A DNA stretch of 64,000 nt, from NCBI RefSeq assembly GCF_017094485.1, contig NZ_CP064786.1:2108001-2172000 (forward strand). Direction: 5' to 3'. The translations under genes were made by a program, and so were the position numbers. The notes beneath the pieces are model-generated. The model had not been told where the DNA came from and made no database searches. It was given only the letters and a program-made list of their open reading frames with translations. Below are positions 1-8,916 of the stretch, in pieces. The stretch is from Natranaeroarchaeum sulfidigenes. Its GTDB lineage: Archaea > Halobacteriota > Halobacteria > Halobacteriales > Natronoarchaeaceae. Position 1 is the stretch's first letter. Every line of letters starts with the position of its first letter.

Positions 1-144
1 GAATCCGGCGAAGAGCGAACGACCTCGCTTGAAGTAGATGCAGAACAGTTCTCGGTGGTCAGACCGGATGGGACGTCAGTGCTCGAACCGGGTCGTGTCG
101 AACTGACGTGCGGTGAGATGGCCCGTACTCTCGAAATCGAATAG
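1..144 (+). CDS. C-terminal end of a probable GH3-type beta-glucosidase (partial)
   Basis: An open frame runs from the left edge to a TAG at 142-144, giving 47 residues with the start outside the window. The tail reads like the fibronectin-III-like domain that ends many family 3 glycoside hydrolases: a run of short beta strands with an LEPG turn followed by VELTCG, where GH3 enzymes usually have a PG-x-Y-x-(V/L)-x-V-G pattern. The nearby TrmB regulator and GH81 glucanase fit a beta-glucan locus in which this enzyme would release glucose from short glucans. The visible piece is too short to be sure; any enzyme with a C-terminal beta-sandwich could end this way. Confidence 0.4.
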   Translation, partial: ESGEERTTSLEVDAEQFSVVRPDGTSVLEPGRVELTCGEMARTLEIE

Positions 145-203
145 CGGTTTGTACGGGCGTTTTCGTGTTTTTCGTGGAGCGATCCGGACGGAGCCCATCG
201 TTC

Positions 204-1280
204 TCAACCGGTATATTCGATGTTGAGGACATCGACCCGCCGCGCGTTGATATCCTCATAGACCGCAGCCCAACCACCGACACTAACCATCTCGTCACCG
301 GTATCGAGGACCATTGTTGCATAGGTCGCCAGTTCGGTGAGTGACGGCTGGGGGTCGTGGAGCCGTTGCTGTGGATACGTCATTGACTCCACCCGTCCAG
401 TGATCGTGATCTCGGAGTTGGTGCGAATCTCTGATCCACTGACCTGAATTATCAAGTCGAAACCGTCGGCCTGTACTACCGAGTAGAAATCGCGCAAGAA
501 CTCCTTGAGGCTCACGTAGGCGATCGTCGTCGGATCATCTCGATACACGGTTGGGTACAGGTTCCAGAGACAGGTCAAGAAATACCAGTGGAAAATGAAC
601 GGGAGGATGCGATCGTGAATCAATACTCCGTAGGTCTCGTCGGACCGACTGTTAGGTGCGAAACAGACCCGGTGTCGATCGAGAATTACCAGGAAGGGTC
701 CGGGGATCGAACACAGGCGCAGTTCTGAGACGGCCCCGTCCAGCATCCGGTCGTCGATCGGTACGTCGCTGTGATCCTCAAGATACAGTGTCGTTCTGAC
801 GATGACACCTCTATCCCGGGCGTCCCTGAGCTCCGGGAACAACTTCCGGAGTTGGGACGGTGTCGCAGCGATCTCGACGACTGTATCCGCATCTTTGACT
901 CCGGCGAGTGCCTGTTCAACTGCGCTTTTGGGATGTTTTGTGACACTGATTCGATAATCGACCGTATCCGGCTCTCGGTATCGTTCCTCGATCTCTTCGG
1001 CTGCGTCAGCCAACAGTTCTCCACGGGCGGTAAGATCCTCAAACACCGTTTCCGGCGGCTCCGGCTGGGCGTACAGCTTCTCTTGGTCCATCGTCTCGAT
1101 ATACTCACGATCTTCAAGCTCACGCAGGACAGTGTATATTTGAGATGACGGGACAGAACACTTCCGGGCGATTTCGACCGCCGGTGCCGTACCCAGATCA
1201 AGAAGTGTCAGGTACGCATCCGCCTGATACTCGGTCAGTCCGGCATACTTCAGCGCTTGCCTGACGCGTTCACGGTCCAT
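204..1280 (-). CDS. TrmB-family sugar-responsive transcriptional regulator
   Basis: The 358-residue protein has an N-terminal winged helix (about residues 1-75: a GLTEYQADAYLTLL helix, then SSQIYTVLRELEDREYI as recognition helix and wing), a short linker helix, and a C-terminal sugar-binding TrmB domain from about 110 onward. Both the domain order and the length are typical of TrmB. These regulators bind sugars and switch transport or glycosidase genes. It lies convergent to the GH3-like gene, and its 5' end faces the small membrane protein and GH81 gene, so control of glucan breakdown is a reasonable inference. An AT-rich box on the minus strand at 1309-1315, about 30 nt upstream of the start, fits a TATA element. 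Confidence 0.9.
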   Translation of the reverse strand: MDRERVRQALKYAGLTEYQADAYLTLLDLGTAPAVEIARKCSVPSSQIYTVLRELEDREYIETMDQEKLYAQPEPPETVFEDLTARGELLADAAEEIEERYREPDTVDYRISVTKHPKSAVEQALAGVKDADTVVEIAATPSQLRKLFPELRDARDRGVIVRTTLYLEDHSDVPIDDRMLDGAVSELRLCSIPGPFLVILDRHRVCFAPNSRSDETYGVLIHDRILPFIFHWYFLTCLWNLYPTVYRDDPTTIAYVSLKEFLRDFYSVVQADGFDLIIQVSGSEIRTNSEITITGRVESMTYPQQRLHDPQPSLTELATYATMVLDTGDEMVSVGGWAAVYEDINARRVDVLNIEYTG

Positions 1281-1406
1281 ATCGTGCTGTTGTCTCCGTG
1301 GGGGAAAGTTTTATTGCATTTTTTCATACAAACGCTCTCGCATGACTCTCAGGTCGGCGATTGTTTACTATCCAGACACAGTCTCACCGCCGATACTACA
1401 CGACAT

Positions 1407-1646
1407 CTATACGTCGCGAGTACTGCACCGATACACGACGTACAAACAGAGGACGGTTGTTGGTCCGATAATGAGTAGATTGAGTATCATAATCCCTCGC
1501 GTATATTCATCGTAGGATCCAAACACCAACGAGAACGCAGCCAGAGCGAGAAGAATCACGTTTACCCCGAGGAGCCCAAACCAGATCGGTTTGTAGGCAC
1601 AGACGTGTTTCCAGAAACGCTCGCCGAATGAGTCGGCTGTATCCAT
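1407..1646 (-). CDS. small two-helix membrane protein of unknown function
   Basis: The ATG at 1646 gives a 79-residue protein. A longer frame upstream has no membrane character and crosses promoter-like AT-rich DNA, so the internal ATG before DTADSFGERF is preferred. After a short amphipathic start come two hydrophobic segments, about residues 17-38 (FGLLGVNVILLALAAFSLVFG) and about 48-70 (IMILNLLIIGPTTVLCLYVV), with a short loop and a basic C-terminus. I do not recognise the family. It lies between the TrmB gene and the divergently read GH81 gene; a role in glucan metabolism is only suggested by position. Confidence 0.6.
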   Translation of the reverse strand: MDTADSFGERFWKHVCAYKPIWFGLLGVNVILLALAAFSLVFGSYDEYTRGIMILNLLIIGPTTVLCLYVVYRCSTRDV

Positions 1647-1822
1647 TACCACCGCGTTAGGAGTAGCGGCATTTCGTTTTATCGCTTCGCCCAGACTGTG
1701 ACTGACCGGCCGCTGTGTTACACTGAGTGAGTGTAAATAAAATATCCCCCACGGTCTGGCACTGCACATACTGTCGGTCCATCTCACTGTCGCTCGTCCT
1801 TGCAAAGTCAAGTATCCGAATG

Positions 1823-1830
1823 TTTTATTA
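1823..1830 (+). promoter_or_regulatory. TATA-like box of the GH81 gene
   Basis: The box TTTTATTA ends 25 nt before the ATG at 1856. That spacing would put transcription initiation almost on the start codon, so the message is probably leaderless. The flanking DNA is the AT-rich spacer between two divergent genes. Confidence 0.5.
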
Positions 1831-1855
1831 TGTTTTGTTTAGAACATATTATTAG

Positions 1856-4231
1856 ATGTTTAGAGCCATTAGTCGCCGTTACCTCTTGGGAGCCAGTTCT
1901 ATTGGGCTAATAAGTACGATTGCCGGTTGTTCGAGCATCGAGACCGACGACAGTGAACCAGATGAGCAGGAGTCCGAAGGTGAAACGGACGAAGAGCCCC
2001 ATACAGCTGATGAAGAGATCGTCTCGGTCGGTAACGCCAGCTACCGGACGACAAAGCCCGAGAACAGGAACCAACCGCCGACGGACGTGTACGTCAGTGC
2101 GGACCGCGAAGGGGATCCGCTACCGACGAACAACTGGTGGGGATCGCTCATGTGGGAGGGACATTTGCTCGATACTGACGCGTTTCTCTGGAGCCACCCA
2201 CTAGTGAGCTCAACGGGCCAGCAGGGGTTCGTCTTCGGCAGTCAGGGTGACTGGCACGTCGGGGACGGCCCGGCCGGTCCGAACTTCGCGACGCGTCAGA
2301 TCGAACTCGCAGGGACTGTCGGCTTCGAGGGCGCGGAGTTCGAAGAATCCGTCGTGACCGACTGGACGGACTGGTCAGTCTCGTTCGCGATGGAAAGTCC
2401 GAAGGGTCGGATCGACATCACCCTAGTCCGCGGGTCGCCGTACGTGTACCTGCGCGCAAACGGGGACGATCTCACGATCGAATTCGACGAGGCGGATTCC
2501 GAGCCGGTCGTCTGGGCAGACACTGATTCAACAGTCGGCATCAGCGTCGACAACGCCCACTACGGGCTGTACGCTCCCTCCGATGCGGACTGGACGTTCG
2601 ACGGGGACGAAACGTTTACCTCCTCGCTCGGCGGCGGCGATTACCTGACGATCGCGTTGCTGCCCGAGGGGAATGAGGACACGCTCGAAACGTTTGGTGA
2701 GTACGCCCACGCACACGTCGTCGATACACAGCTAAAGTGGGAGTACGACGAAGACGCGAGCGAGGTTCACACGACCTACCAGTTCGAAACAGAAGCGATG
2801 GAAGGGGACGTCTCGGGGACGATCACGGGCACGTTCCCGCACCAGTACAAGTACACCGACGAACCGTCGCTTGGCTTTACATACGAATCGCCACGTGGGA
2901 CGATGCAGACGATCGAAACCAGCTCGTACCGCGTCACGCATACGTATCATGGGATCCTTCCGCATTTGCCGGATGTCGGCGGGCACGACAGCGAGCGTCT
3001 CGCCTCGTATCTCGACGAAGAAACCAGCAAAGAGATCATCAGACCCGGTCAAGAAGGCGACGGGCAGGGGGCCTACTGGGCGGGGAAGAACTACAACCGC
3101 ACAAGTGATCTAGTCGGTATCGCACAGCACCTCGACGACGAGGAGGGGTCTCAGCAGCTTCTGGACGCGATGCGGGAGCATATCGAGGACTGGTTCAAAG
3201 CAACTGACGAGGACGGATCGCTTGCCGACACTCGCGTTTTCTACTACAACGAGACATGGGGGACGATGATCGCGTATCCGGCCCTCCACGGAGCGCCAGA
3301 ACTATTGAACGACCACCACTTTCATTACGGCTACTACGTCCGTGGAGCGGCCGAGATAGCGCGAAATGACCCTGACTGGGCTCGTGAGTCTGAGTGGGGT
3401 GGGATGGTCGACCTCCTGATCCGGGACTTCGCAAATCCCGACCGGGACGACGATACTTTCCCGTTCTTGCGAACGTTCGATCCCTACAGTGGCCATTCTT
3501 GGGCCGGCGGCCCATCCGGCGATGCCTTCGGAAACAATCAGGAGTCGAGTTCCGAGGCAATCAATGCATACGCGGCGATCATTCAGTGGGGCGAGTACAC
3601 GGACAACGAGGAGCTTCGCGACCTCGGTGTCTTCCTGTATACTCGTGAGGTAACCGGCGTTCGTGAGTACTGGTTCGACGAGGACGGTGACTCCTTACCG
3701 GAGCTGGACGACTGGCAGTTCGACCAGGCGACGATAGTCTGGGACCGAGGGGTCGCATACACGACGTGGTGGACCGATCATCCCGAACCGATTCACGGCA
3801 TCAACTGGTTACCGATCGGCGGTCACTCACTCTATCTCGGACTCAATACGACGTACGCTGATGCCAACTACCGGACTGTCGAGGACGCCGTCGATGGTAG
3901 TTTTTCCTACTGGGAAGACCTGATGTGGAAGTATCGGGCGCTCTCCGATCCGGACGATGCAATCGCACAGTTCGACGCCAATGAGGACGAGTACGATCCC
4001 GAATTCGGCACCACACGGGCCCAGACCTACCACTGGATCGCTACGCTGGGAGAGATAGGATCACCCGATCCGACGGTCACCGCTGACACTCCCCTGGCAG
4101 CGGTCTTCAGCGAGGACGATGAGCGCACGTACGTCGCGTACAACGCGGGCCAGGAAGACAGAACAGTTTCGTTTTCGGACGGAACGACAATCGAAGTCAG
4201 TCCACACGAACTGAAAACCAGCCAACAATAG
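1856..4231 (+). CDS. secreted lipoprotein endo-1,3-beta-glucanase, GH81
   Basis: The 791-residue protein begins with a twin-arginine-like signal (SRRYLLGAS) and a lipobox ending AGCSS, then an acidic Asp/Glu/Thr-rich linker to about residue 55, so it should be a surface-anchored lipoprotein. The rest is a full GH81 domain: PTNNWWGSLMWE near the N-terminus, WAGKNYNRTSDL, DHHFHYGYYVRGA with D486 as likely proton donor, and NQESSSEAIN with E563 and E567. The spacings 486-563-567 closely match the Asp/Glu/Glu set known in fungal GH81 enzymes. GH81 enzymes cut laminarin-type beta-1,3-glucans with inversion. With the GH3-like and TrmB genes it suggests a laminarin utilisation locus. The family call is secure; the substrate is inferred. 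Confidence 0.95.
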   Translation: MFRAISRRYLLGASSIGLISTIAGCSSIETDDSEPDEQESEGETDEEPHTADEEIVSVGNASYRTTKPENRNQPPTDVYVSADREGDPLPTNNWWGSLMWEGHLLDTDAFLWSHPLVSSTGQQGFVFGSQGDWHVGDGPAGPNFATRQIELAGTVGFEGAEFEESVVTDWTDWSVSFAMESPKGRIDITLVRGSPYVYLRANGDDLTIEFDEADSEPVVWADTDSTVGISVDNAHYGLYAPSDADWTFDGDETFTSSLGGGDYLTIALLPEGNEDTLETFGEYAHAHVVDTQLKWEYDEDASEVHTTYQFETEAMEGDVSGTITGTFPHQYKYTDEPSLGFTYESPRGTMQTIETSSYRVTHTYHGILPHLPDVGGHDSERLASYLDEETSKEIIRPGQEGDGQGAYWAGKNYNRTSDLVGIAQHLDDEEGSQQLLDAMREHIEDWFKATDEDGSLADTRVFYYNETWGTMIAYPALHGAPELLNDHHFHYGYYVRGAAEIARNDPDWARESEWGGMVDLLIRDFANPDRDDDTFPFLRTFDPYSGHSWAGGPSGDAFGNNQESSSEAINAYAAIIQWGEYTDNEELRDLGVFLYTREVTGVREYWFDEDGDSLPELDDWQFDQATIVWDRGVAYTTWWTDHPEPIHGINWLPIGGHSLYLGLNTTYADANYRTVEDAVDGSFSYWEDLMWKYRALSDPDDAIAQFDANEDEYDPEFGTTRAQTYHWIATLGEIGSPDPTVTADTPLAAVFSEDDERTYVAYNAGQEDRTVSFSDGTTIEVSPHELKTSQQ

Positions 4232-4936
4232 GCTGCAAGCCCCACCCAGTCCAGTACCAAGTACGCATGCTGGCTACCAAATCCTCATCTCACGATAGGT
4301 ATTCGATTGAACAATTATCAGACACAATATAAGTTTATCTGACCCGGACGGGAAGATCACAGGGATAATATCGTAAATCGACAGAAAGCAAGCAGAGTGC
4401 TGCTACGGTGATGTTGAGGAGGGAAACGTACGTTATTGCTGTCGACCGAAGGTCAGACAGAGGCAACCGCCAAAAAGAGGGTTTAAGCCCGAAAACTGCA
4501 TTATTGGTCCAGTACGAGGCAGTCTGGCGATCACCTTGTACGTGGTCACCGTGAGGTGAGGACTCGCGGGGTTGCCAAATCATATAATAAATTAATATAA
4601 TATGGAAAAGGCATATTTAGATGGTGGCTCGGAATCTGGATCCTGACTGGAATCAACTCCGTACCGGTGGGATACCAATCGCAGACGGCGCGGGGTCGTG
4701 ATATGGCGACAGTCTCGTATGAGTAGAAACCCGATATGAGCAGTGCCAACCAAATAGAACAGGGCTACTTTTATTATCAACCAGGCGGCGAAGATGAGAG
4801 CGGCTATTCGATATCTGGGTACCGAAGCCGATCAAGCCATCTCATTGATAGTACTAGTTGTCGAAGATCATCTTAGTGGTCCTTGTACACCCGTATACCT
4901 TTCAACCACTATATGAACTCCAATTCAGGTCTGGTG
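4232..4936. other. AT-rich 705-bp spacer without a supported gene
   Basis: The spacer follows the GH81 stop and precedes the 3' end of the aldo/keto reductase. Several short frames exist but none has haloarchaeal amino acid composition and a normal start. On the minus strand around 4700-4830 a frame encodes a plausible membrane helix (AALIFAAWLIIKVALFYLVG) but lacks ATG or GTG, so it may be the relic of a small membrane gene. I saw no RNA gene or long repeat. Confidence 0.4.
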
Positions 4937-5728
4937 CTACCATGGAGCGTACTCGGGGTCGATGGTTCGACGACCCTCATCCAGTGTTGCGATTGTTTGA
5001 TGATCTTCGTCCGTCAATTTCACCTCCAGTGACTCGTAGTTCTCCTTGATGAACCGTTTTGTCTGTGCCATCGGAATCGGGGTGATATCCTGCTCCCGCA
5101 ACCAGGCGAGGCTCACTTGCGCCGCTGTACACTCGCGGGTCTCCCCAATATCTCGTAGCTCCGGAATATCGATGACCCGCCCGCGAGCCAGCGGTGAGTA
5201 CGCCACGACTTCGATATCGTTACTCTTGCAGTATTCGACGAGCTCGCGTTGCTGGCAGAGAGGATGCACTTCGATTTGATTCGCATACAGGGGTGCGTCT
5301 AGCTGATCGATTGCCTCATCCAGCAGGGGCTTCGTGAAATTAGACACACCAACGTTTCTGATCTTGCCGGCGTCGTACAGTTCATCGAACGCCGATAGTG
5401 TTTCTTCGGCGTCATAAGCACCCGCTGGCCAGTGGGCGTACAGCAGGTCCACCTCCTCAAGTCCAAGCCGATCAAGGCTTTCGTCAAACGAATCCAGTAC
5501 ATCGTCATATCCTAGGTTCTCGTTCCAGATCTTCGTTGCAACAAAGATGTCTTCGCGATCAACTGACGATGATTCGATGGCTTCACCGACGAACGGTTCA
5601 GTGTCGTAAACCTGCGCCGTATCGATATGGCGGTATCCTTCGTCGAGTGCAGTTACGACGCTCTCTACACATTCGTCACGATACGTGTTCTGGAACGTAC
5701 CTAGCCCTATGTCTGGCAACGTCTGCAT
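4937..5728 (-). CDS. aldo/keto reductase
   Basis: This 263-residue protein matches the usual length of short (AKR5-like) aldo/keto reductases. The catalytic tetrad is visible: D36 in HIDTAQVYD, Y41, K66 in VATKIW and H99 in YAHWP. C-terminal NADPH-binding elements include SPLARGRVIDIPEL and the PIPMAQTKRFIKEN loop. It should reduce aldehydes or keto sugars with NADPH in the cytosol. It lies downstream of the 2-hydroxyacid dehydrogenase and ABC importer on the same strand but after a 214-bp gap, so it may have its own promoter. The substrate cannot be told from sequence. Confidence 0.93.
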   Translation of the reverse strand: MQTLPDIGLGTFQNTYRDECVESVVTALDEGYRHIDTAQVYDTEPFVGEAIESSSVDREDIFVATKIWNENLGYDDVLDSFDESLDRLGLEEVDLLYAHWPAGAYDAEETLSAFDELYDAGKIRNVGVSNFTKPLLDEAIDQLDAPLYANQIEVHPLCQQRELVEYCKSNDIEVVAYSPLARGRVIDIPELRDIGETRECTAAQVSLAWLREQDITPIPMAQTKRFIKENYESLEVKLTDEDHQTIATLDEGRRTIDPEYAPW

Positions 5729-5942
5729 ACATCAAGGTTATAGCTACTGTCTTATTAATCCTTACATTATCTCTTCTGACAGCAAACGATCAAAGACAGA
5801 ACACACGGCTGTATAATGACTTCACGACGAGTCTCTGTTCATATGGTTTTTCCACCGCAATGACGTCCGGTCACGGACTTTGTGAAGGCCAGTAAAGCGC
5901 CGTATCTTTCCACCGCGAAACCACACGGATACCCCCACAACG

Positions 5943-6908
5943 TCATAGTCCGTTGATATTATCTCCCGGCTTTTCGCCTTCGAGCGCCTTTCGGACGTTT
6001 TGGGCCGCTGTCCGCCGCCTTTCCGGGTCCGCTTCTTCGGAGTACCAGGCAACATGTGGTGTTGCGACGACCCGCTCGTGCCTCCGGAGCAGGTCGTCAG
6101 CGGCTGGCGGTTCATCAGGGAACACGTCGAGTCCGGCACCTGCGATTTTGCCGTCTTTGAGCGCGGTTCGAAGGGCATCGCCATCGACGATAGGGCCGCG
6201 TGCGACGTTGACGAGGAAGGCGGAGTCTTTCATAGACTCGAACGTCGTGTCGTCGAACATTCCACGCGTACCGTCAGTCAACGGCGAATGAATCGTAACG
6301 GCATCAGAACGCTCTAACAGCTCCGCAAACTCTACCAACTCTGCACCGTTCTCAACTGCAGTCTCCTTGTCGATGAACGGGTCAGCCGTCACGATATCGA
6401 ACCCGAGTGCCCGTGCCCGCGCCGCGACAGCACGGCCGGTTGATCCGAATCCGACGATTCCAAGAGTCTGTGTCGAGAGTCGGTGGACGGGTGCTCCGGC
6501 GGTGTGGTCCCACGCACCTGCGACCATAGAGGTATCGTAGCGTGTAATACCGCGGTACAGCGACAGCAGAAGGGCAATCGTATGCGTCGCGACCTCCTCT
6601 TTGCAGTACTCCGGAGCGTTGGTCACGTAGATTCCCTGTTCGGCGGCTACGTCAGTGGCGATATTGTCGACACCGATACCATAGCGAGCGATGACCTGAC
6701 AGCCATCGAGTCGGCGGATCAACTCTTCTTCAATTTCGTATCGGAGGTTGAGAATTGCATCGGCAGAAATCAGTTGGTCGTCGATGCTGGGATCACTTTC
6801 GAGATGGCCTCCTGCGTCGTGCACTTCGGCGATATCGGACAGCTCGTCCCGCTCAATCGAGAGGTCCTCAAATTCGTGGTCGGTAACCACGACCCTATAC
6901 TCAGTCAT
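5943..6908 (-). CDS. D-isomer-specific 2-hydroxyacid dehydrogenase
   Basis: The 321-residue protein has the two-domain fold of D-2-hydroxyacid dehydrogenases. The NAD-binding Rossmann motif is GFGSTGRAVAARA near residue 150. The catalytic Arg lies in NVARGPIVDGDAL, the Glu in LDVFPDEPP and the His in TPHVAWYSEEA. It is annotated broadly because phosphoglycerate, glyoxylate and sugar-acid dehydrogenases share these motifs; at 321 residues it lacks the C-terminal ACT domain of full-length SerA. It lies 158 bp downstream of the ABC transporter ATPase on the same strand, so it may act on the imported substrate or its product. Confidence 0.9.
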   Translation of the reverse strand: MTEYRVVVTDHEFEDLSIERDELSDIAEVHDAGGHLESDPSIDDQLISADAILNLRYEIEEELIRRLDGCQVIARYGIGVDNIATDVAAEQGIYVTNAPEYCKEEVATHTIALLLSLYRGITRYDTSMVAGAWDHTAGAPVHRLSTQTLGIVGFGSTGRAVAARARALGFDIVTADPFIDKETAVENGAELVEFAELLERSDAVTIHSPLTDGTRGMFDDTTFESMKDSAFLVNVARGPIVDGDALRTALKDGKIAGAGLDVFPDEPPAADDLLRRHERVVATPHVAWYSEEADPERRRTAAQNVRKALEGEKPGDNINGL

Positions 6909-7066
6909 AGATTAACATATAGCGCGACCAGTTCAAGAAATTATCGATTGGGGCCACAATCTTCCCGACCTTGCCACTCTCCAGACGATATCAAACTCTC
7001 TCAGCACATCATTCTCAAGCAACGTGTCGCATTCAGATCTCGTGAGGAGGAAGGGGATTCGTCGCT

Positions 7067-7852
7067 TCAGTCTGCCTTCAATTCTGCTGCAGATTTCCCA
7101 GTCTTGATCATATCTGAGAGCTCGCCTCGTGTGACAGCATCGGCATCGACAATATCTGCGACGTTCCCCTGGTATAATACGACAATCCGGTCGGCAACCG
7201 AGATCACTTCCTCAAAATTGTGACTAACGATGATCTGGGTTTGACCCTTGTCCTGAAGCGTCTCGATCGTGTCGTACACTAGCTCCGTACCCGCTACCGA
7301 GAGTGCACTGGTGGGTTCGTCAAGCACCAAGACATCAGGGTCGAACGCAAGGCTCCGTGCGATAGCGACGAGCTGTCGCTGCCCGCCCGAGAGGAACTCT
7401 ACTTCGGTCTTCGGATCGATGGCCTGGTTCAACTGCCCCTCCAGGAGCTCTGCTGCCTGAGCGTATGCAGTATCCCAGTCGATAATGTTGAAGGGTCCAA
7501 ACGAGAACCGCATCGGGAACTTCCCGAGGAAAATATTAGTTGCTACATCCAGGTCGTCCATCAACGCGAGGTCCTGATACACCGTTTCGATACCGCAATC
7601 ACGGGCTTCGTTTGGACTGGCAAACCGAACGCTTTCGCCTTCGTAAAAATACTTACCGCTTGTCGGCTCATGAATCCCACACAGTACGTTCATGAGCGTT
7701 GATTTCCCAGCTCCATTGTCACCGACCAGAGCAAGGATTTCTCCGTCGTGCACCGAAAAGGAAATATCGTCGATGGCAACTACGCGACCGAATTTTTTGG
7801 TGATCTCTTCGAAGCGGATCTTCTCCTGGGACTGTGCGGATTCTGGGTTCAT
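7067..7852 (-). CDS. ribose/fructose-type sugar ABC transporter ATPase (single domain)
   Basis: This cytosolic ATPase has 261 residues with Walker A GDNGAGKST, Q-loop TVYQDLALMDDLDV, signature LSGGQRQLVAIARSLA, Walker B VLVLDEPTSAL and an H-loop at IIVSHNFEEV. The family is that of RbsA/XylG/FrcA. Unlike RbsA (about 500 residues, two ABC domains), it has only one domain, as in FrcA-like systems, so it must act as a homodimer. Its start overlaps the permease stop by 4 bp (ATGA), showing translational coupling. Together with the next two genes it forms a complete importer. Confidence 0.95.
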   Translation of the reverse strand: MNPESAQSQEKIRFEEITKKFGRVVAIDDISFSVHDGEILALVGDNGAGKSTLMNVLCGIHEPTSGKYFYEGESVRFASPNEARDCGIETVYQDLALMDDLDVATNIFLGKFPMRFSFGPFNIIDWDTAYAQAAELLEGQLNQAIDPKTEVEFLSGGQRQLVAIARSLAFDPDVLVLDEPTSALSVAGTELVYDTIETLQDKGQTQIIVSHNFEEVISVADRIVVLYQGNVADIVDADAVTRGELSDMIKTGKSAAELKAD

Positions 7853-8862
7853 CCTGACACCTCGTTTGTAAGGATTCGATCACGGATGTTTGTTCGAGTG
7901 TTATACAGCAGGATAGCAATCAACAGGACGATCCCGTTGATAGTCTGGATCTGATTCACGCTCATACCGCTGATATTCAGTGCAGACTGGATCACACCCA
8001 GTAGCAGTACCCCACCGAGTGCTCCTGCAATCTTGCCCCGGCCACCGAACAAACTGATCCCTCCAATCACGGCCGCTGCAAATGCGGGGAACAGCAGATC
8101 ATTCGCCAGTTGGGGCGAGACCGACCCTACGCGCCCCAGAAGGATCAGACCTGCAATACCGCTCAAAAACCCACTCAGCGCGTAGACTGTGATAATAAGC
8201 TGGTCTGTTTTGATTCCAACCGCCCGTGCGGAGTCCTTGTTGCTACCGACGGCATACACGGCTTGTCCGAATGAGGTGTACTTGAGCAGCAACCCCATGA
8301 CGGCAAACGCCGCAATCATTAGCGTGATGGAAACTCCCGAGCTCCCTCCAGTTGCGGTGAACCCATCCGGTAAATTCGAGACCGGAACTGAACTCAACCA
8401 CACCTGCGCTCCTTCAAAGATGATCAGGAACGAGAGTGTCTGAAGAAACGGGTCAACACCAACTTTGCTGATCATCACACCGTTTACAACGCCGATGAGG
8501 GTAGCGACGGTGAGAATTATGACGACCGCAAGGACTGGGCTCTGGATCACGCCCCATTGGTCAGGCGATAGTAACATCGCTGTGAACATCGCGGAGAATC
8601 CGGCAATCGCACCAATCGATAAATCGAAGTGACCGGATAGCAGACAGATACCCTCCGCAAGGACGAGAAAGCCCAGTGCAGCCGATCCGTAGATGACCAG
8701 CTCTATCATCCCGAGCGAGCCGAACGTTTGTGGGACCAACAAGAATACCCCAAGACAGACGACTAGTAGAATCGGCCAGATCATATGATCGAGAACTGCC
8801 AACATTGCCTTGTGTTGGTCCATTTCAGTACGATTCAACATGGTAGAGATGCTAGTGCTCAT
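7849..8862 (-). CDS. ribose-type sugar ABC transporter permease
   Basis: The 337-residue protein has about 9-10 hydrophobic segments and the RbsC/AraH-family pattern, for example VLAEGICLLSGHFDLSIGAI near the N-terminus and the cytoplasmic coupling loop with YAVGSNKDSARAVGIKTDQL, which contacts the ATPase. It is the only permease in the operon and so should homodimerise. The substrate-binding protein gene starts on the far side of a 54-bp spacer and the ATPase gene overlaps its 3' end. Confidence 0.95.
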   Translation of the reverse strand: MSTSISTMLNRTEMDQHKAMLAVLDHMIWPILLVVCLGVFLLVPQTFGSLGMIELVIYGSAALGFLVLAEGICLLSGHFDLSIGAIAGFSAMFTAMLLSPDQWGVIQSPVLAVVIILTVATLIGVVNGVMISKVGVDPFLQTLSFLIIFEGAQVWLSSVPVSNLPDGFTATGGSSGVSITLMIAAFAVMGLLLKYTSFGQAVYAVGSNKDSARAVGIKTDQLIITVYALSGFLSGIAGLILLGRVGSVSPQLANDLLFPAFAAAVIGGISLFGGRGKIAGALGGVLLLGVIQSALNISGMSVNQIQTINGIVLLIAILLYNTRTNIRDRILTNEVSG

Positions 8863-8916
8863 GATTAAATATAATTTGAATTACGTGGCGTGGTTCGATC
8901 CTGAAGGTACCTGGGA

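Noticed and set aside
4592-4835. possible small membrane gene in the 4.2-4.9 kb spacer
   Set aside because: One plausible hydrophobic helix, but no ATG or GTG and an upstream stop; kept only as a possible relic.
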